In this document: piece by piece, positions 20,035 through 29,054 of the stretch
How positions within the stretch are numbered: the first letter of the stretch is position 1
Layout of the letters: every line of letters begins with the position of its first letter
Assembly: GCF_018390735.1 (NCBI RefSeq)
Contig: NZ_JAHBCL010000001.1
Location: forward strand, 186,001-250,000
Origin: Fusibacter paucivorans
GTDB lineage: Bacteria > Bacillota > Clostridia > Peptostreptococcales > Acidaminobacteraceae
DNA length: 64,000 nt
Reading direction: 5' to 3'
Notes under the pieces: model-generated
Told to the model about the DNA's origin: nothing
Seen by the model: only the letters and a program-made list of their open reading frames with translations
The model's database searches: none
Made by a program: the position numbers and the translations under genes

Positions 20035-21162
20035 CTAGTAGTTCATAATCAGCAAATGGTTCACAGCCCGCTCATTGCGATCCATAAAACTAACAGCATA
20101 GGACTTGTCAAATCCGATGATGCGGATGCCCTTTTGATGATAGAGGCTGTAAATATAATCTGTATTTTTGATAATGACCATAAATCTCCCCTCATATGTG
20201 TTCAGCAGATAATCCGCCAGCCGCTTCTGATCATTAAGATTAAAATCGTTATTGGCATAAGTAGAAAACTCCGTATCATAAGGTGGATCCACAAACATAA
20301 AATCGTTTTCATGAATGGGGATGGTCTCTAAAAACATTTCAAAATCCTTATTGTAAAGCGCCGACGCTTGCAGCACTTCTTTTAGCGGTGCCGAACGCAA
20401 ATATTCTATCTTTTGCTTAAAATTCTTGCGGTTATAAGACGCTCCACCATAGGGAACATTGAAATCACCGTCTTTATTATAACGAAACATGGATGAATAG
20501 CAGAACTCCCTTAAAAAGAAGAAAAGCGCCATATGCATTTCTCTGTCCACTTCAAGACCCGTCCTTCGATTATACAAAGTTCGAAAATAAGTGTAAACGG
20601 CTGTTTTGATACCCGCTTCAAAGTTTTTATGATAATCCGCTTCAGGTAAATCGCCTTTGGCGCGTTCATTCTTCTTGGTATTTCGAAATTTCAAGTATAT
20701 AGAATCCGTCATCGTTTTGACAAATTGAGGCATATCCAGCTGCAAAGGCCTTGGAACACCAGCGATCATCTCAACATGCTGTGCTTCAACAAAACCACTC
20801 ACCAGTATTTTGCCTTCTATTGTACTATATTCACCTGCTTTATAGACTGCATACAGCGCTCTCAGCCTCTGATAATTGCGATCAGAGAAATCGCCAAAGT
20901 GGCTCCAGCACGACCAAATGGCCTCCAAATTATCAATGAAGCCGTGATTGCCTGATTGAATATACTGGTAAAGCCCCATGAGTTCTTCGGATGCATCATT
21001 GAGATAGGCTTTTTGATAGGCCGCTCTATCAAGTGATAAAAAGCACGCGCCACCGCCGACAAAGGGCTCAATATAGTTTTGGAATGCCTCAGGCAGATTT
21101 TCGTGAATAATTTTCAGTTCTGTCGTCTTACCGCCGGGCCATTTGATAAATGGCTTAATCAT
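20035..21162 (-). CDS. D12-class N6-adenine DNA methyltransferase
   Basis: 375 residues. Motif order is that of Dam-like enzymes: FIKWPGGKTTEL (AdoMet site, 5-16), IEPFVGGGACF (31-41), SSMFRYNKDGDFNVPYGG (substrate region) and the catalytic DPPY (292-295). It transfers a methyl group from S-adenosylmethionine to adenine N6 in a specific site. The ATG at 21162 has AGGAGG 9 bp upstream; a longer upstream frame has no such signal. The methylase precedes the putative nuclease, an order that protects the host during entry. The recognition sequence is unknown. Confidence 0.93.
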   Translation of the reverse strand: MIKPFIKWPGGKTTELKIIHENLPEAFQNYIEPFVGGGACFLSLDRAAYQKAYLNDASEELMGLYQYIQSGNHGFIDNLEAIWSCWSHFGDFSDRNYQRLRALYAVYKAGEYSTIEGKILVSGFVEAQHVEMIAGVPRPLQLDMPQFVKTMTDSIYLKFRNTKKNERAKGDLPEADYHKNFEAGIKTAVYTYFRTLYNRRTGLEVDREMHMALFFFLREFCYSSMFRYNKDGDFNVPYGGASYNRKNFKQKIEYLRSAPLKEVLQASALYNKDFEMFLETIPIHENDFMFVDPPYDTEFSTYANNDFNLNDQKRLADYLLNTYEGRFMVIIKNTDYIYSLYHQKGIRIIGFDKSYAVSFMDRNERAVNHLLIMNY

Positions 21163-21311
21163 TACCACTCGCCTCCTGTCACTTAGAAAAATATTATACC
21201 ATACAATCCGCAAATATGTCGCTTCTAAAACACCTCCCAATGCGATATAATCATTGTATTATAACAATTAACAAATTACATGCGATGGTCTAGCTATCCT
21301 GCGAGGTTTAC

Positions 21312-22508
21312 ATGAATATTGATTTACGGACAACCGTTATTACCTATGTTTTCATTAATTATATTTGCGCCGCCATCACTTGTTCCATTTGGCTGCACAA
21401 TAAAGATAAATTTCAAGGTCTTCAGCTGATTTTTCTTGATTTTATTTTACAATCAATTGGGCTGACGCTTGCTTCTTTCCAAAGTTATATTCCCGATATG
21501 CTATCGATATTCATTGCCAATAATTTAATGTACCTCGGCGCTATGCTCTTTCCTTTCGCCATCGGACAATTTTCAGGCATTACGATTAAAAAATGGCATT
21601 ACCGCTTAGCCTTTCCTGTTTTCGCCATCCTGTACGGTTATTTTACCTTTGTAGCACCCAATGTAAGAATCCGCCTCATCGTCTTTACCCTTATGATCAT
21701 ACCGATTTTTCTGCATACGGCATATCTCGTGTTCAAACGCGCTGATCCACAGCATCGAACTTATACACTTCGAATCGGCATCGCGCAACTGCTCTTGGCT
21801 GTGATACATGGTTTTAGAACCCTTTGGGCATATTTAAGCCCTTCTTTTCCCGAGTACTATCACTATGACCAAATAGAGGCCATCCTCGTCATTTTAAGCC
21901 AATTGCTCACCATCTACGTCCTTTTCGCCGTAACACAAATGATTCAAATGAAACTCCTAAATCAGTTGGACAACTATATTTCTAGAACGGAACAGTTACT
22001 GGACAAAACAAATAAACTCGCTACCATTGATGATTTAACCCAAGTTTTTAATCGCCGAAAAACAGAAAACGACCTTGCAATGGCCATTATCAACTTTAAC
22101 CTCTATCATCATCCGCTTTCGGTGCTCATGATTGACATCGATCACTTTAAGCGTTTCAACGATACCTATGGGCATGATATTGGCGATCGCGTCCTGATCG
22201 ACGTTGCACATGTTTTGAAGACAAATATTCGCAATACGGATATCATTGGCCGATGGGGCGGCGAAGAATTTTTAATTATTTTACAGCAGTCCGATATAAA
22301 AGCTGCAGAAGCCGTCGGCATAAAACTTGTGGAAGCAGTTCGTGATATTTCACTTCACTATTGTTCGTCACCAGAAAATGTTTCCGTCAGTATCGGCTGT
22401 GCTGAGGCTGAAAAATTTGATACACTGGACAAATTTATCAAAAGAGCGGATGTCGCCATGTACAATGCTAAAAACAGCGGGCGCGATCGAGTTGTTATTT
22501 CGGAATAG
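21312..22508 (+). CDS. Membrane-bound diguanylate cyclase (GGDEF)
   Basis: 398 residues. The first 215 residues contain about seven hydrophobic segments, a possible membrane sensor. The cytoplasmic GGDEF domain (about 235-398) has DDLTQVFNRRK, the active site GGEEF (316-320), and an RxxD inhibitory site (Arg307-Asp310) five residues before it, so it should make cyclic di-GMP and be product-inhibited. It is a single-gene unit divergent from the methylase, followed by terminators. No cyclic di-GMP receptor is nearby. Confidence 0.93.
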   Translation: MNIDLRTTVITYVFINYICAAITCSIWLHNKDKFQGLQLIFLDFILQSIGLTLASFQSYIPDMLSIFIANNLMYLGAMLFPFAIGQFSGITIKKWHYRLAFPVFAILYGYFTFVAPNVRIRLIVFTLMIIPIFLHTAYLVFKRADPQHRTYTLRIGIAQLLLAVIHGFRTLWAYLSPSFPEYYHYDQIEAILVILSQLLTIYVLFAVTQMIQMKLLNQLDNYISRTEQLLDKTNKLATIDDLTQVFNRRKTENDLAMAIINFNLYHHPLSVLMIDIDHFKRFNDTYGHDIGDRVLIDVAHVLKTNIRNTDIIGRWGGEEFLIILQQSDIKAAEAVGIKLVEAVRDISLHYCSSPENVSVSIGCAEAEKFDTLDKFIKRADVAMYNAKNSGRDRVVISE

Positions 22509-22743
22509 GGCATCTGATTTTATCATTTGCAGCGGCGATCATCACAATTTATTCACTTTTTATTCTCGACTCTTTAACAAGCGATTAATATCCCGTTAAC
22601 ATTCATCTTGTACAATAAGGTCATAGCAAACGAACCAATGCTAAACTTACACTAAAAATTATTCTCCTAAAATACGACCCCCCAATCGTATTGTTCATAA
22701 CCCAATTGACACGTTGACCCACGTGTTAAACGACCCCAGATAT

Positions 22744-22772
22744 AGACGATATTAACCATATCGTCTTTATTG
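22744..22772 (+). terminator. Terminator, rightward
   Basis: AGACGATAT (22744-22752) and ATATCGTCT (22758-22766) form a 9-bp stem with a 5-base loop, followed by TTATTGTTTTTTG. It would end transcripts from the diguanylate cyclase gene. Confidence 0.85.
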
Positions 22773-22785
22773 TTTTTTGTTGATA

Positions 22786-22824
22786 AAAAGGCTATGACCG
22801 CTTTTATAACAGTCATAGCCTTTT
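22786..22824. terminator. Bidirectional terminator
   Basis: AAAAGGCTATGAC (22786-22798) and GTCATAGCCTTTT (22812-22824) form a perfect 13-bp stem. It would end the leftward sulfur amino acid operon. Confidence 0.88.
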
Positions 22825-22927
22825 AGTTTGCATTTATTTTGCAATACCCATTGCAATCGTTATAGTATAGATCAGCACATTAAAAATCAGCTTACTTCAA
22901 TTGATGCATCAAGCGATGCCTCATCGC

Positions 22928-24097
22928 CTAGACACACGCAAATCCCTTATCGAGATCAGCCAGAATATCTTCGAGGTCTTCAATGCCCACAGAAATGCGT
23001 ACCAGCCCATCGGTAATCCCTGCACTAAGACGTTCTTCCGGCGGAACGGCGGCATGTGTCATAGATGCCGGATGTTGAATCAGCGAATCGACGCCGCCTA
23101 AACTAACCGCCAGCGAAATGAGTTCGAGATTGTTCAGCAGCTTTTCTCCTGCTGCATAACCGCCCTCGAGTTCAAAAGCAATCATTCCGCCGAAATTTGA
23201 CATTTGGCGCTTGGCAAGGTCATGCTGTGGAAAGGTTTCAAGGCCCGGAAAATATACTTTTGCCACTTTCGAATGTGATTCCAAATATTTTGCCACAGCC
23301 ATGGCATTTTCGCAGTGTCTTTCCATGCGAATCCCCAGCGTTTTCAAGCCGCGTGCCACAAGCCATGCATCGAACGGCGATCCCGTGCCGCCTAAATTGA
23401 GCAGATGCGGATTATTGATCTGGTCAATATAACACTGCTTGCCGGTAATAATGCCACCTACGACATCACCGTGTCCGTTAATATACTTTGTAACGCTGTA
23501 GACGACAACATCAGCGCCTAGCTTTACCGGTTTTTGGAGATATGGCGTCATAAATGTATTGTCGACGACGAGCAGCGCACCATGCGCGTGTGCCATTGCC
23601 GCAACTGCTTCAATATCAATCAGTTCCATAGTCGGATTGGCAGGCGTCTCAATGTAGACGACTTTTGTATTCGCTTTGAACGCGCTTTGAAACGCTTCGG
23701 TATCATTGATTTTGACATAATCCATCTCAATACCGTATTTGGTGATCACCTTGTTGATCACGGCGACCGTCCCGCCATAAAGGCAATCGGCCGCAATAAA
23801 GTGATCACCCGCCTGCATCAGTCCCAAAAGCGCCGTTGAAACTGCCGACATTCCGGTGCTCGTGTAGAGACCGGCATCTGTCTCATCTAGAGCCGCAAGA
23901 CGACTGGCAACTTCACGTGTGTTCGGATTACCAAGACGCGTATATTTATAACCGTTGTCTCTGCCGGCAAAGCGATCGCCTCCCTGCGCACAGTCTTCAA
24001 AGACAAATGTAGATGTTTGATAAAGCGGGCTTACATGCGCACCGAACTGCTTATCGTGAATAGCGCCATAGTGAATGGCCTTTGTATTGAATTTCAT
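22928..24097 (-). CDS. Cys/Met-metabolism PLP enzyme (cystathionine gamma-lyase / methionine gamma-lyase family)
   Basis: 389 residues. SVTKYINGHGD places the PLP lysine at Lys204; YTRLGNPNT, IETPANPT and VVDNTF are the other family blocks. In methionine gamma-lyases a cysteine follows Tyr-Gly in the substrate loop; here the loop is LYGGT with Gly109, which points towards cystathionine gamma-lyase or a general cysteine desulfhydrase. It starts 3 bp after the MalY-type gene and is the last gene of an operon with an amino-acid/dicarboxylate symporter. The set suggests uptake and breakdown of a sulfur amino acid to keto acid, ammonia and sulfide or thiol. Confidence 0.9.
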   Translation of the reverse strand: MKFNTKAIHYGAIHDKQFGAHVSPLYQTSTFVFEDCAQGGDRFAGRDNGYKYTRLGNPNTREVASRLAALDETDAGLYTSTGMSAVSTALLGLMQAGDHFIAADCLYGGTVAVINKVITKYGIEMDYVKINDTEAFQSAFKANTKVVYIETPANPTMELIDIEAVAAMAHAHGALLVVDNTFMTPYLQKPVKLGADVVVYSVTKYINGHGDVVGGIITGKQCYIDQINNPHLLNLGGTGSPFDAWLVARGLKTLGIRMERHCENAMAVAKYLESHSKVAKVYFPGLETFPQHDLAKRQMSNFGGMIAFELEGGYAAGEKLLNNLELISLAVSLGGVDSLIQHPASMTHAAVPPEERLSAGITDGLVRISVGIEDLEDILADLDKGFACV

Positions 24098-24100
24098 CTC

Positions 24101-25279
24101 TTATCCCCTCATTTCTTTAATTGCCTGATGAAGATGATCCAGCGCCTCTTTTAGCATGGATTGTGGACATGCAATATTGAGCCGCATAAAACCGCTTCCC
24201 GATGCACCAAACCAATGACCACTGTCGAGTGCTAGTTTCGCCTGATTCACAAACAGATCATCCAGTGCAGCATTACTGAGCTCAAGCGCCCTGCAATCCA
24301 GCCAGAGCAGATAGGTCGCCTCCATTTCCACCGGTATGATGTCAGGTATATTAGACGCTAAATACTGTTTGACAAAATTATAATTGCCATGAAGATAAGC
24401 GACCAATTCGTCGACATAATTAGCACCCTGTTCGTATACCACCTGTGTCAATTCCCGGCTAAAGACATTGGCGCGATTTAAATCCAACAAACCCAATTCT
24501 TCACGATAAATCCGCATCATCGGCTCATTTTTAATGATACAGTATGCACTGTGCAAGCCGGCGATATTAAAAGTCTTGCTCGGCGCTGTACAGACAATAA
24601 CATCTTTATCATATTCCGGTCCCAGATTAGCCAGTGAAAAGTGACGATGCGGCTTGTACACCAAATCAAAATGAATTTCATCCGAGATGAGCAAAACACT
24701 GTTCGCCTTACAGATCTGTGCTACTTTTAAAAGCGTTTCTTTTCCCCAAACGCGACCAACCGGATTGTGCGGACTACACAGAAGCATCATGGTGCATGCA
24801 GGATCTTTTGCCCGTGCTTCGAGATCTTCAAAATCCATTTCATATTTCAATTCGCTCTGGATGAGAACATTGTCAGAGACAATGCGCTTGTTCTTTTCAA
24901 CGAGATTTTTAAACGGATAGTAAACAGGGCTCTGAATAATAATCTTTTCGCCCGGCTTTGTAAACAGCCGAACCATCATATTCAGTAAAAAGACGACGCC
25001 AGGGCCGTATTCAATTGCTTCTTTTGCCACGTCTATACCATGTCTATTCCTTAACCATCCCGTAACGGCATCATAGTATGGCGGCATTCGCTTTGTGTAG
25101 CCAAAAATGCCGTGGTCAGCCCTTTGCTTAATGGTATCAATCATAAAAGACGGTGATTGAAATTCCATATCGGCGACCCAGAGCGGACATAAATCAGGTC
25201 GTCCAAACTTAAGTGTCATTTCTTCATATTTTACAGCACTGGTGTTGCTTCGATTAATTACTTTATCAAAATCATACAT
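24101..25279 (-). CDS. MalY/PatB-type aminotransferase-fold C-S lyase
   Basis: 392 residues, fold type I PLP enzyme. Lys235 in TAPSKTFNIAGLHSAY binds PLP, Asp200 in ISDEIHFD contacts its nitrogen, and CSPHNPVGRVW is the conserved Asn block. MalY/PatB proteins cleave cystathionine, cysteine and related compounds by beta-elimination. Only a weak AAAGG precedes the ATG. It lies 19 bp after the symporter gene and 3 bp before a second C-S lyase. Two lyases of different type in one operon argue for use of a sulfur amino acid as energy or sulfur source. Confidence 0.9.
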   Translation of the reverse strand: MYDFDKVINRSNTSAVKYEEMTLKFGRPDLCPLWVADMEFQSPSFMIDTIKQRADHGIFGYTKRMPPYYDAVTGWLRNRHGIDVAKEAIEYGPGVVFLLNMMVRLFTKPGEKIIIQSPVYYPFKNLVEKNKRIVSDNVLIQSELKYEMDFEDLEARAKDPACTMMLLCSPHNPVGRVWGKETLLKVAQICKANSVLLISDEIHFDLVYKPHRHFSLANLGPEYDKDVIVCTAPSKTFNIAGLHSAYCIIKNEPMMRIYREELGLLDLNRANVFSRELTQVVYEQGANYVDELVAYLHGNYNFVKQYLASNIPDIIPVEMEATYLLWLDCRALELSNAALDDLFVNQAKLALDSGHWFGASGSGFMRLNIACPQSMLKEALDHLHQAIKEMRG

Positions 25280-25298
25280 GTTATTACATAACCTTTCT

Positions 25299-26579
25299 TT
25301 ACCCTACTGTCACTTCTTCTGTGGATACATAGGTCTTATGCATCCAGTCTTTTCCCTCTACACGTCTCGTGACCATCATCGCCGCAACCGCATCACCCGT
25401 TGCGTTAATCATTGTGGCAATGGCATCTGTCAGCATGCCAATGGTTACAATAATAGGGATCACTTCCGGGTTAAAACCATAAAAACCGACGATAATCAAT
25501 GACCCCATCATGCCACCGCCAGGAATACCACTCATGACAACGCCACTCATAACTGAGATCGCAATCGCCGTCGTCCAAACGCCAAATCCGGAGAAAGGCA
25601 TATCAAACAAACCAAAGAGAAAAGCGATTTTCATCAGCGTTGTCAGTGCCGTACCATCCATGTGAATGGTTGCACCCAGCGGTAAAACGATATTTGAAAT
25701 ATCTTCCGGAACCCCCATGCGCTTTGTTCCGTCGAGATTCGTCGGGAGTGTCGCAACCGAACTCTGTGTCGCAAGTGATGTAACAACTGCCGGCAAAATG
25801 TGCTTGTAATACGTTTTTACACCTTGCGTGCCACCGGCATAATAAGCATATGCCGTGAATCCCGTAAGGAAATAAACAACACAAATTGGGAAAAACATAA
25901 TCACTGCTTTTGCATAAGCATTTACCAATTCAGCGCCGTAAGTACCAACCAGTGAAGCAAAGTAAGCCCCCAGACCAATTGGCGCATAAAGCATGATTAA
26001 GTTAATCATCTTCATAAATGCCTCAGCACAGATATCCAGAAATTCCGCTACCGGATTATGTTCTAATTCTCTCTGCTTTGAAACCAAACTCACACAATAG
26101 CCAAAGGCAATGGCAAAAATAATCAACGGCAGCATGGCATTTCTCGATAAGATCAGATTAAAATCGCTGACAGTCAGTGCCTTTACCACTTGATCCATCA
26201 TATTCATCTGTTCGCCGGCATCGTAAGTGCCCATTTCAATAGAAACGCCGTCAGCAGGCGGTATAACGGTTACAACGGCAATAATAAACACAGATGCAAT
26301 CATACCTGTTACTAGAAAAATAAGGAGTGTACTCTTTAAAATCTTGCCCAGCCTCGTTAAGTTTGACATCTTTGCAATGGAGCTTGACAGACTGAAAAAA
26401 ACCAGCGGAACAACCGCTGTAAACATCAGATTTAAAAAAATCTGGCCAAATGGTTTAAACATTTGGGCTTTCTCACCCATAATTCCCCCAACTATACAGC
26501 CAACGATAATGCCGATCAATAATAAGATCATTGATTGATACGATTTAAAGACCGTGCGCTTTGTAAACGTTGTTGACAT
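25299..26579 (-). CDS. Dicarboxylate/amino acid:cation symporter (DAACS family)
   Basis: 426 residues with about eight membrane helices and two re-entrant loops. The loop with TQSSVATLPTNL and the later GATIHMDGTAL block are typical of the GltP/TcyP group, which carries glutamate, C4-dicarboxylates or cystine with Na+ or H+. The ATG at 26579 is preceded by AAGGAGG; the 15-residue upstream frame is not needed. As first gene of an operon with two C-S lyases, cystine or a related sulfur amino acid is the most likely substrate (inference). A sigma-54 promoter lies at 26635-26652. Confidence 0.9.
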   Translation of the reverse strand: MSTTFTKRTVFKSYQSMILLLIGIIVGCIVGGIMGEKAQMFKPFGQIFLNLMFTAVVPLVFFSLSSSIAKMSNLTRLGKILKSTLLIFLVTGMIASVFIIAVVTVIPPADGVSIEMGTYDAGEQMNMMDQVVKALTVSDFNLILSRNAMLPLIIFAIAFGYCVSLVSKQRELEHNPVAEFLDICAEAFMKMINLIMLYAPIGLGAYFASLVGTYGAELVNAYAKAVIMFFPICVVYFLTGFTAYAYYAGGTQGVKTYYKHILPAVVTSLATQSSVATLPTNLDGTKRMGVPEDISNIVLPLGATIHMDGTALTTLMKIAFLFGLFDMPFSGFGVWTTAIAISVMSGVVMSGIPGGGMMGSLIIVGFYGFNPEVIPIIVTIGMLTDAIATMINATGDAVAAMMVTRRVEGKDWMHKTYVSTEEVTVG

Positions 26580-26611
26580 GTGATCCTCCTTGTCGTTATT
26601 TTTCTCTTTAC

Positions 26612-26623
26612 TGCGTCGACGCA
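26612..26623. promoter_or_regulatory. 12-bp palindrome at the symporter operon start
   Basis: TGCGTCGACGCA is a perfect palindrome placed just downstream of the predicted sigma-54 transcription start. It could be an operator or a 5' mRNA hairpin. Confidence 0.4.
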
Positions 26624-26634
26624 ATTATATTATG

Positions 26635-26652
26635 TTGCAAGACCGATGCCAA
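26635..26652 (-). promoter_or_regulatory. Sigma-54 (-24/-12) promoter of the symporter/C-S lyase operon
   Basis: The minus strand reads TTGGCATCGGTCTTGCAA. The GG (26649-26650) and GC (26637-26638) are exactly 10 bp apart, matching the sigma-54 rule. The symporter ATG is about 55 bp downstream and the activator gene lies directly upstream. Confidence 0.88.
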
Positions 26653-26790
26653 TACGCCAAAATAGATTTTCATGCAGTTGGTCACGAATTGTCCATCAAG
26701 GCTTTCTAGACCCTCCCAGCGTATTGTTGTCATCATCCGTTCTTTTTTCTCTACCTTTATCTGTTGTTCTATTACTATCTGAAAATAATA

Positions 26791-26831
26791 AAATGGGTTA
26801 ACGGGCGATTGTAATGCCCATTAACCCATTT
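26791..26831 (-). terminator. Terminator of the sigma-54 activator gene
   Basis: AAATGGGTTAA (26791-26801) pairs with TTAACCCATTT (26821-26831), with GGGC/GCCC inside. It separates the activator gene from the promoter of its probable target operon. Confidence 0.85.
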
Positions 26832-26848
26832 AAAAAGTCATACCGTTA

Positions 26849-28891
26849 TTACTGACATTTTATCCATTCGATCCCTCGAGGCGAAATCGTACTGCCGCCG
26901 CGTCCCGCTCCAATGAAAATCAGCCCCTTTTCTTTTAAACTGTTCATAATTGCACGAACATCGTATTCACTTAGGTATATTTGTGCTTCAAATGCTCGCT
27001 CCGAAATACTGCGTCTGCCTAAGCGCCTTCTACGTATAAAGCTTTCATATAGCAGTTTTAAAACGAAAGTTTCTCGCTCATCCAATGCCTCCAAGCGAAT
27101 TTCTGATGGTATAGGATCAAAGGCTGGCTGCATTTCGAGCATATACCGCGGCAAATCTTCAACGGTTATCATCACTTTTCCAATATTGTCAAAATACTCA
27201 ATGCAGTTTCTCAGTTCCCGAACATTGCCCTTCCAATGATAACCTTTAAGAAACATCATTAATTTTTCAGCGATTTGAAAAGCATATCCCTCCTGCTTTT
27301 TAATCGATTCAATCAGCACGGGGATATCATCTGACCTTTCTCGCAGTGCGGGGATATGAATGGGCAAAACATTAATGCGGTAAAAGAGATCTTGTCTAAA
27401 GCGACCTGCATCTACCTCTTTCATTAAATTTTTATTCGTCGCAGCAATCATTCTAAAATTAACTTTAATAATTTTATTGCCGCCAACGCGCATGACTTCC
27501 TTTTCTTGAATGACGCGAAGCAGTTTTGCCTGCAATTCTAATGGCATCTCGCCAATTTCATCTAAAAACAGCGTCCCATTGTGTGCCAGTTCCAAAATCC
27601 CCATTTTGCCACCCTTTAGCGCGCCGGTAAAAGCACCAGCTTCGTAGCCAAATAATTCACTTTCAAGAAGATTGGCTGAAATCGCGGCACAGTTAATGGC
27701 AACAAATTGCTTATTTCGAAAAGGTGAGGCGTTATGAATGGCCTGCGCTGTAAGTTCTTTACCGGTGCCGCTTTCGCCCGTTATTAAGACCGCTGATTTA
27801 GAGTTGCCCATTCGACGCACCAATTGGCATACGTCCTCCATCACCTTGCTCTCACCGACAATAGAATCCACGGAATATTTCGCAATATGCCCTTTTTTCG
27901 CCAATTGGAGCCTTAGCATATTTTGTTTATCCTCTTCTGATTCAAAGTTTTCAAGCAACATGTAAATCCCATTTTTCACTCTGTTCGTTTCCGTATTTTC
28001 GAGATCCCGCACCGGTACAATTGATACTGTCAGCAAATGATCATTAATTGCCGTCAGTTGATTTAAAATGGGTTTCTTTGTACTTAAGCAGCGTGCCATA
28101 TCCAGTTCAGAAAAGAGCGCCATCGCTTTTAACCCAATAAGCGGATTTGATTCACCGACCATTTGCTGTGCCGCCTGATTGCAATTTTCAATCATTCCAT
28201 CGCTATTAATGCTGATAACACCTTTTTCCATAATAGATAACAACGTCTTAAACTGTCGACTGAGGTGATCTGACTTGCTGATGAGAAATTCTACGCCGTA
28301 ATTGTAAGAAACCAAATTGTCAAAATAGGCTGTAACCCCGGGCTGCATCAATGCATCCTCGATTGACATGGCAACGGCAATTTCGAGAATGGTGTTTTTA
28401 TCAATTAAGCGATGTCCCAAATTGATAATGCGTTTTGCATTTGGCGGCACCAGCCCTTCCTCGCCGGTGGTGATCGCCACATTGAGATCGGGAACCGTAT
28501 CCATATTGGGATAAACCGGCACCAGTTCCACGCCTTCGAGTCCTAATTGAAGCAGTGTTGCAATGGTTTCGATACACATTTCAAAACTCAAGTTGACCAT
28601 CATGGCGCTTTTCGGCAGCTCATCCGCTTTCAACAATGCATACCCTGCCTTCGAAATGGTGAGCTTAGAGATGATGACATCGACTTCTTTTGGAATATAA
28701 TTTTTTAAAATTTCATATTGTGAAATCGTACTGATTAGTAAAGCATCCACATGACTAATGGTATCGGTATTATTGGATTCAAAAGAATAAGCGACAATCT
28801 CAAAACTATCGCCCAACGCATTTTGTATCTGACGAATATATTCAATGCCTACATTTTTACTGGATGTTACAATGCCCAATCGTTTTCTCAT
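26849..28891 (-). CDS. Sigma-54-dependent activator with N-terminal sensor, PAS and non-Fis C-terminus
   Basis: 680 residues. Residues 1-190 form a sensor-like domain that I cannot name with certainty (it recalls PrpR_N). A PAS domain (about 212-315) follows, then AAA+ with Walker A GESGTGKE (372-379), GAFTGA (419-424) and LFLDEIGEMP. The C-terminal 80 residues lack the Fis-type helix-turn-helix; instead they read as a winged-helix-like segment (LSEYDVRAIMNSLKEKGLIF). The gene is directly upstream of the symporter/C-S lyase operon, whose promoter is sigma-54 type, so it is the likely activator, with the N-terminal domain sensing a substrate or product. Confidence 0.9.
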   Translation of the reverse strand: MRKRLGIVTSSKNVGIEYIRQIQNALGDSFEIVAYSFESNNTDTISHVDALLISTISQYEILKNYIPKEVDVIISKLTISKAGYALLKADELPKSAMMVNLSFEMCIETIATLLQLGLEGVELVPVYPNMDTVPDLNVAITTGEEGLVPPNAKRIINLGHRLIDKNTILEIAVAMSIEDALMQPGVTAYFDNLVSYNYGVEFLISKSDHLSRQFKTLLSIMEKGVISINSDGMIENCNQAAQQMVGESNPLIGLKAMALFSELDMARCLSTKKPILNQLTAINDHLLTVSIVPVRDLENTETNRVKNGIYMLLENFESEEDKQNMLRLQLAKKGHIAKYSVDSIVGESKVMEDVCQLVRRMGNSKSAVLITGESGTGKELTAQAIHNASPFRNKQFVAINCAAISANLLESELFGYEAGAFTGALKGGKMGILELAHNGTLFLDEIGEMPLELQAKLLRVIQEKEVMRVGGNKIIKVNFRMIAATNKNLMKEVDAGRFRQDLFYRINVLPIHIPALRERSDDIPVLIESIKKQEGYAFQIAEKLMMFLKGYHWKGNVRELRNCIEYFDNIGKVMITVEDLPRYMLEMQPAFDPIPSEIRLEALDERETFVLKLLYESFIRRRRLGRRSISERAFEAQIYLSEYDVRAIMNSLKEKGLIFIGAGRGGSTISPRGIEWIKCQ

Positions 28892-28972
28892 AGGATCACC
28901 TCAATTTTAATCCTAAACTATAATATCCTATAAATCAACTGTCTCTCCAACACCTCTTCTTGCTACACAGCA

Positions 28973-29001
28973 TTGCAACCAATCAGCCGATGTGGTACAA
29001 T
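28973..29001 (+). promoter_or_regulatory. Promoter of the marR-MFS operon
   Basis: TTGCAA (28973-28978) and TACAAT (28996-29001) are separated by 17 bp. The -10 is inside the left arm of the inverted repeat at 28994-29026. Confidence 0.85.
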
Positions 29002-29026
29002 AGCTAACACCGTTAGCTATTGTACC
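28994..29026. promoter_or_regulatory. MarR operator: 33-bp inverted repeat
   Basis: GGTACAATAGCTAAC (28994-29008) and GTTAGCTATTGTACC (29012-29026) are perfect 15-bp arms around a 3-bp spacer. The site covers the -10 and the transcription start of the marR gene, as expected for autorepression. Confidence 0.88.
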
Positions 29027-29054
29027 TACATGTTTTAGAAAGGGAGCTTCATCA

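Larger units (their letters stand above)
22509..22927. other. 419-bp spacer with two hairpins
   Basis: Between the convergent diguanylate cyclase and cystathionine-lyase-family genes. Apart from the two terminators at 22744-22772 and 22786-22824 no gene, riboswitch or repeat was recognised. The first 230 bases are featureless to reading. Confidence 0.5.

Noticed and set aside
22509-22780. Possible small RNA before the terminator at 22744
   Set aside because: No convincing promoter with both hexamers and no known RNA pattern; the hairpin is explained as the diguanylate cyclase terminator.
26650-26726. CAATACG and CGTATTG inverted pair considered as enhancer sites of the second sigma-54 promoter
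   Set aside because: Arms are only 7 bp and about 63 bp apart, and the first overlaps the -24 element; chance cannot be excluded.
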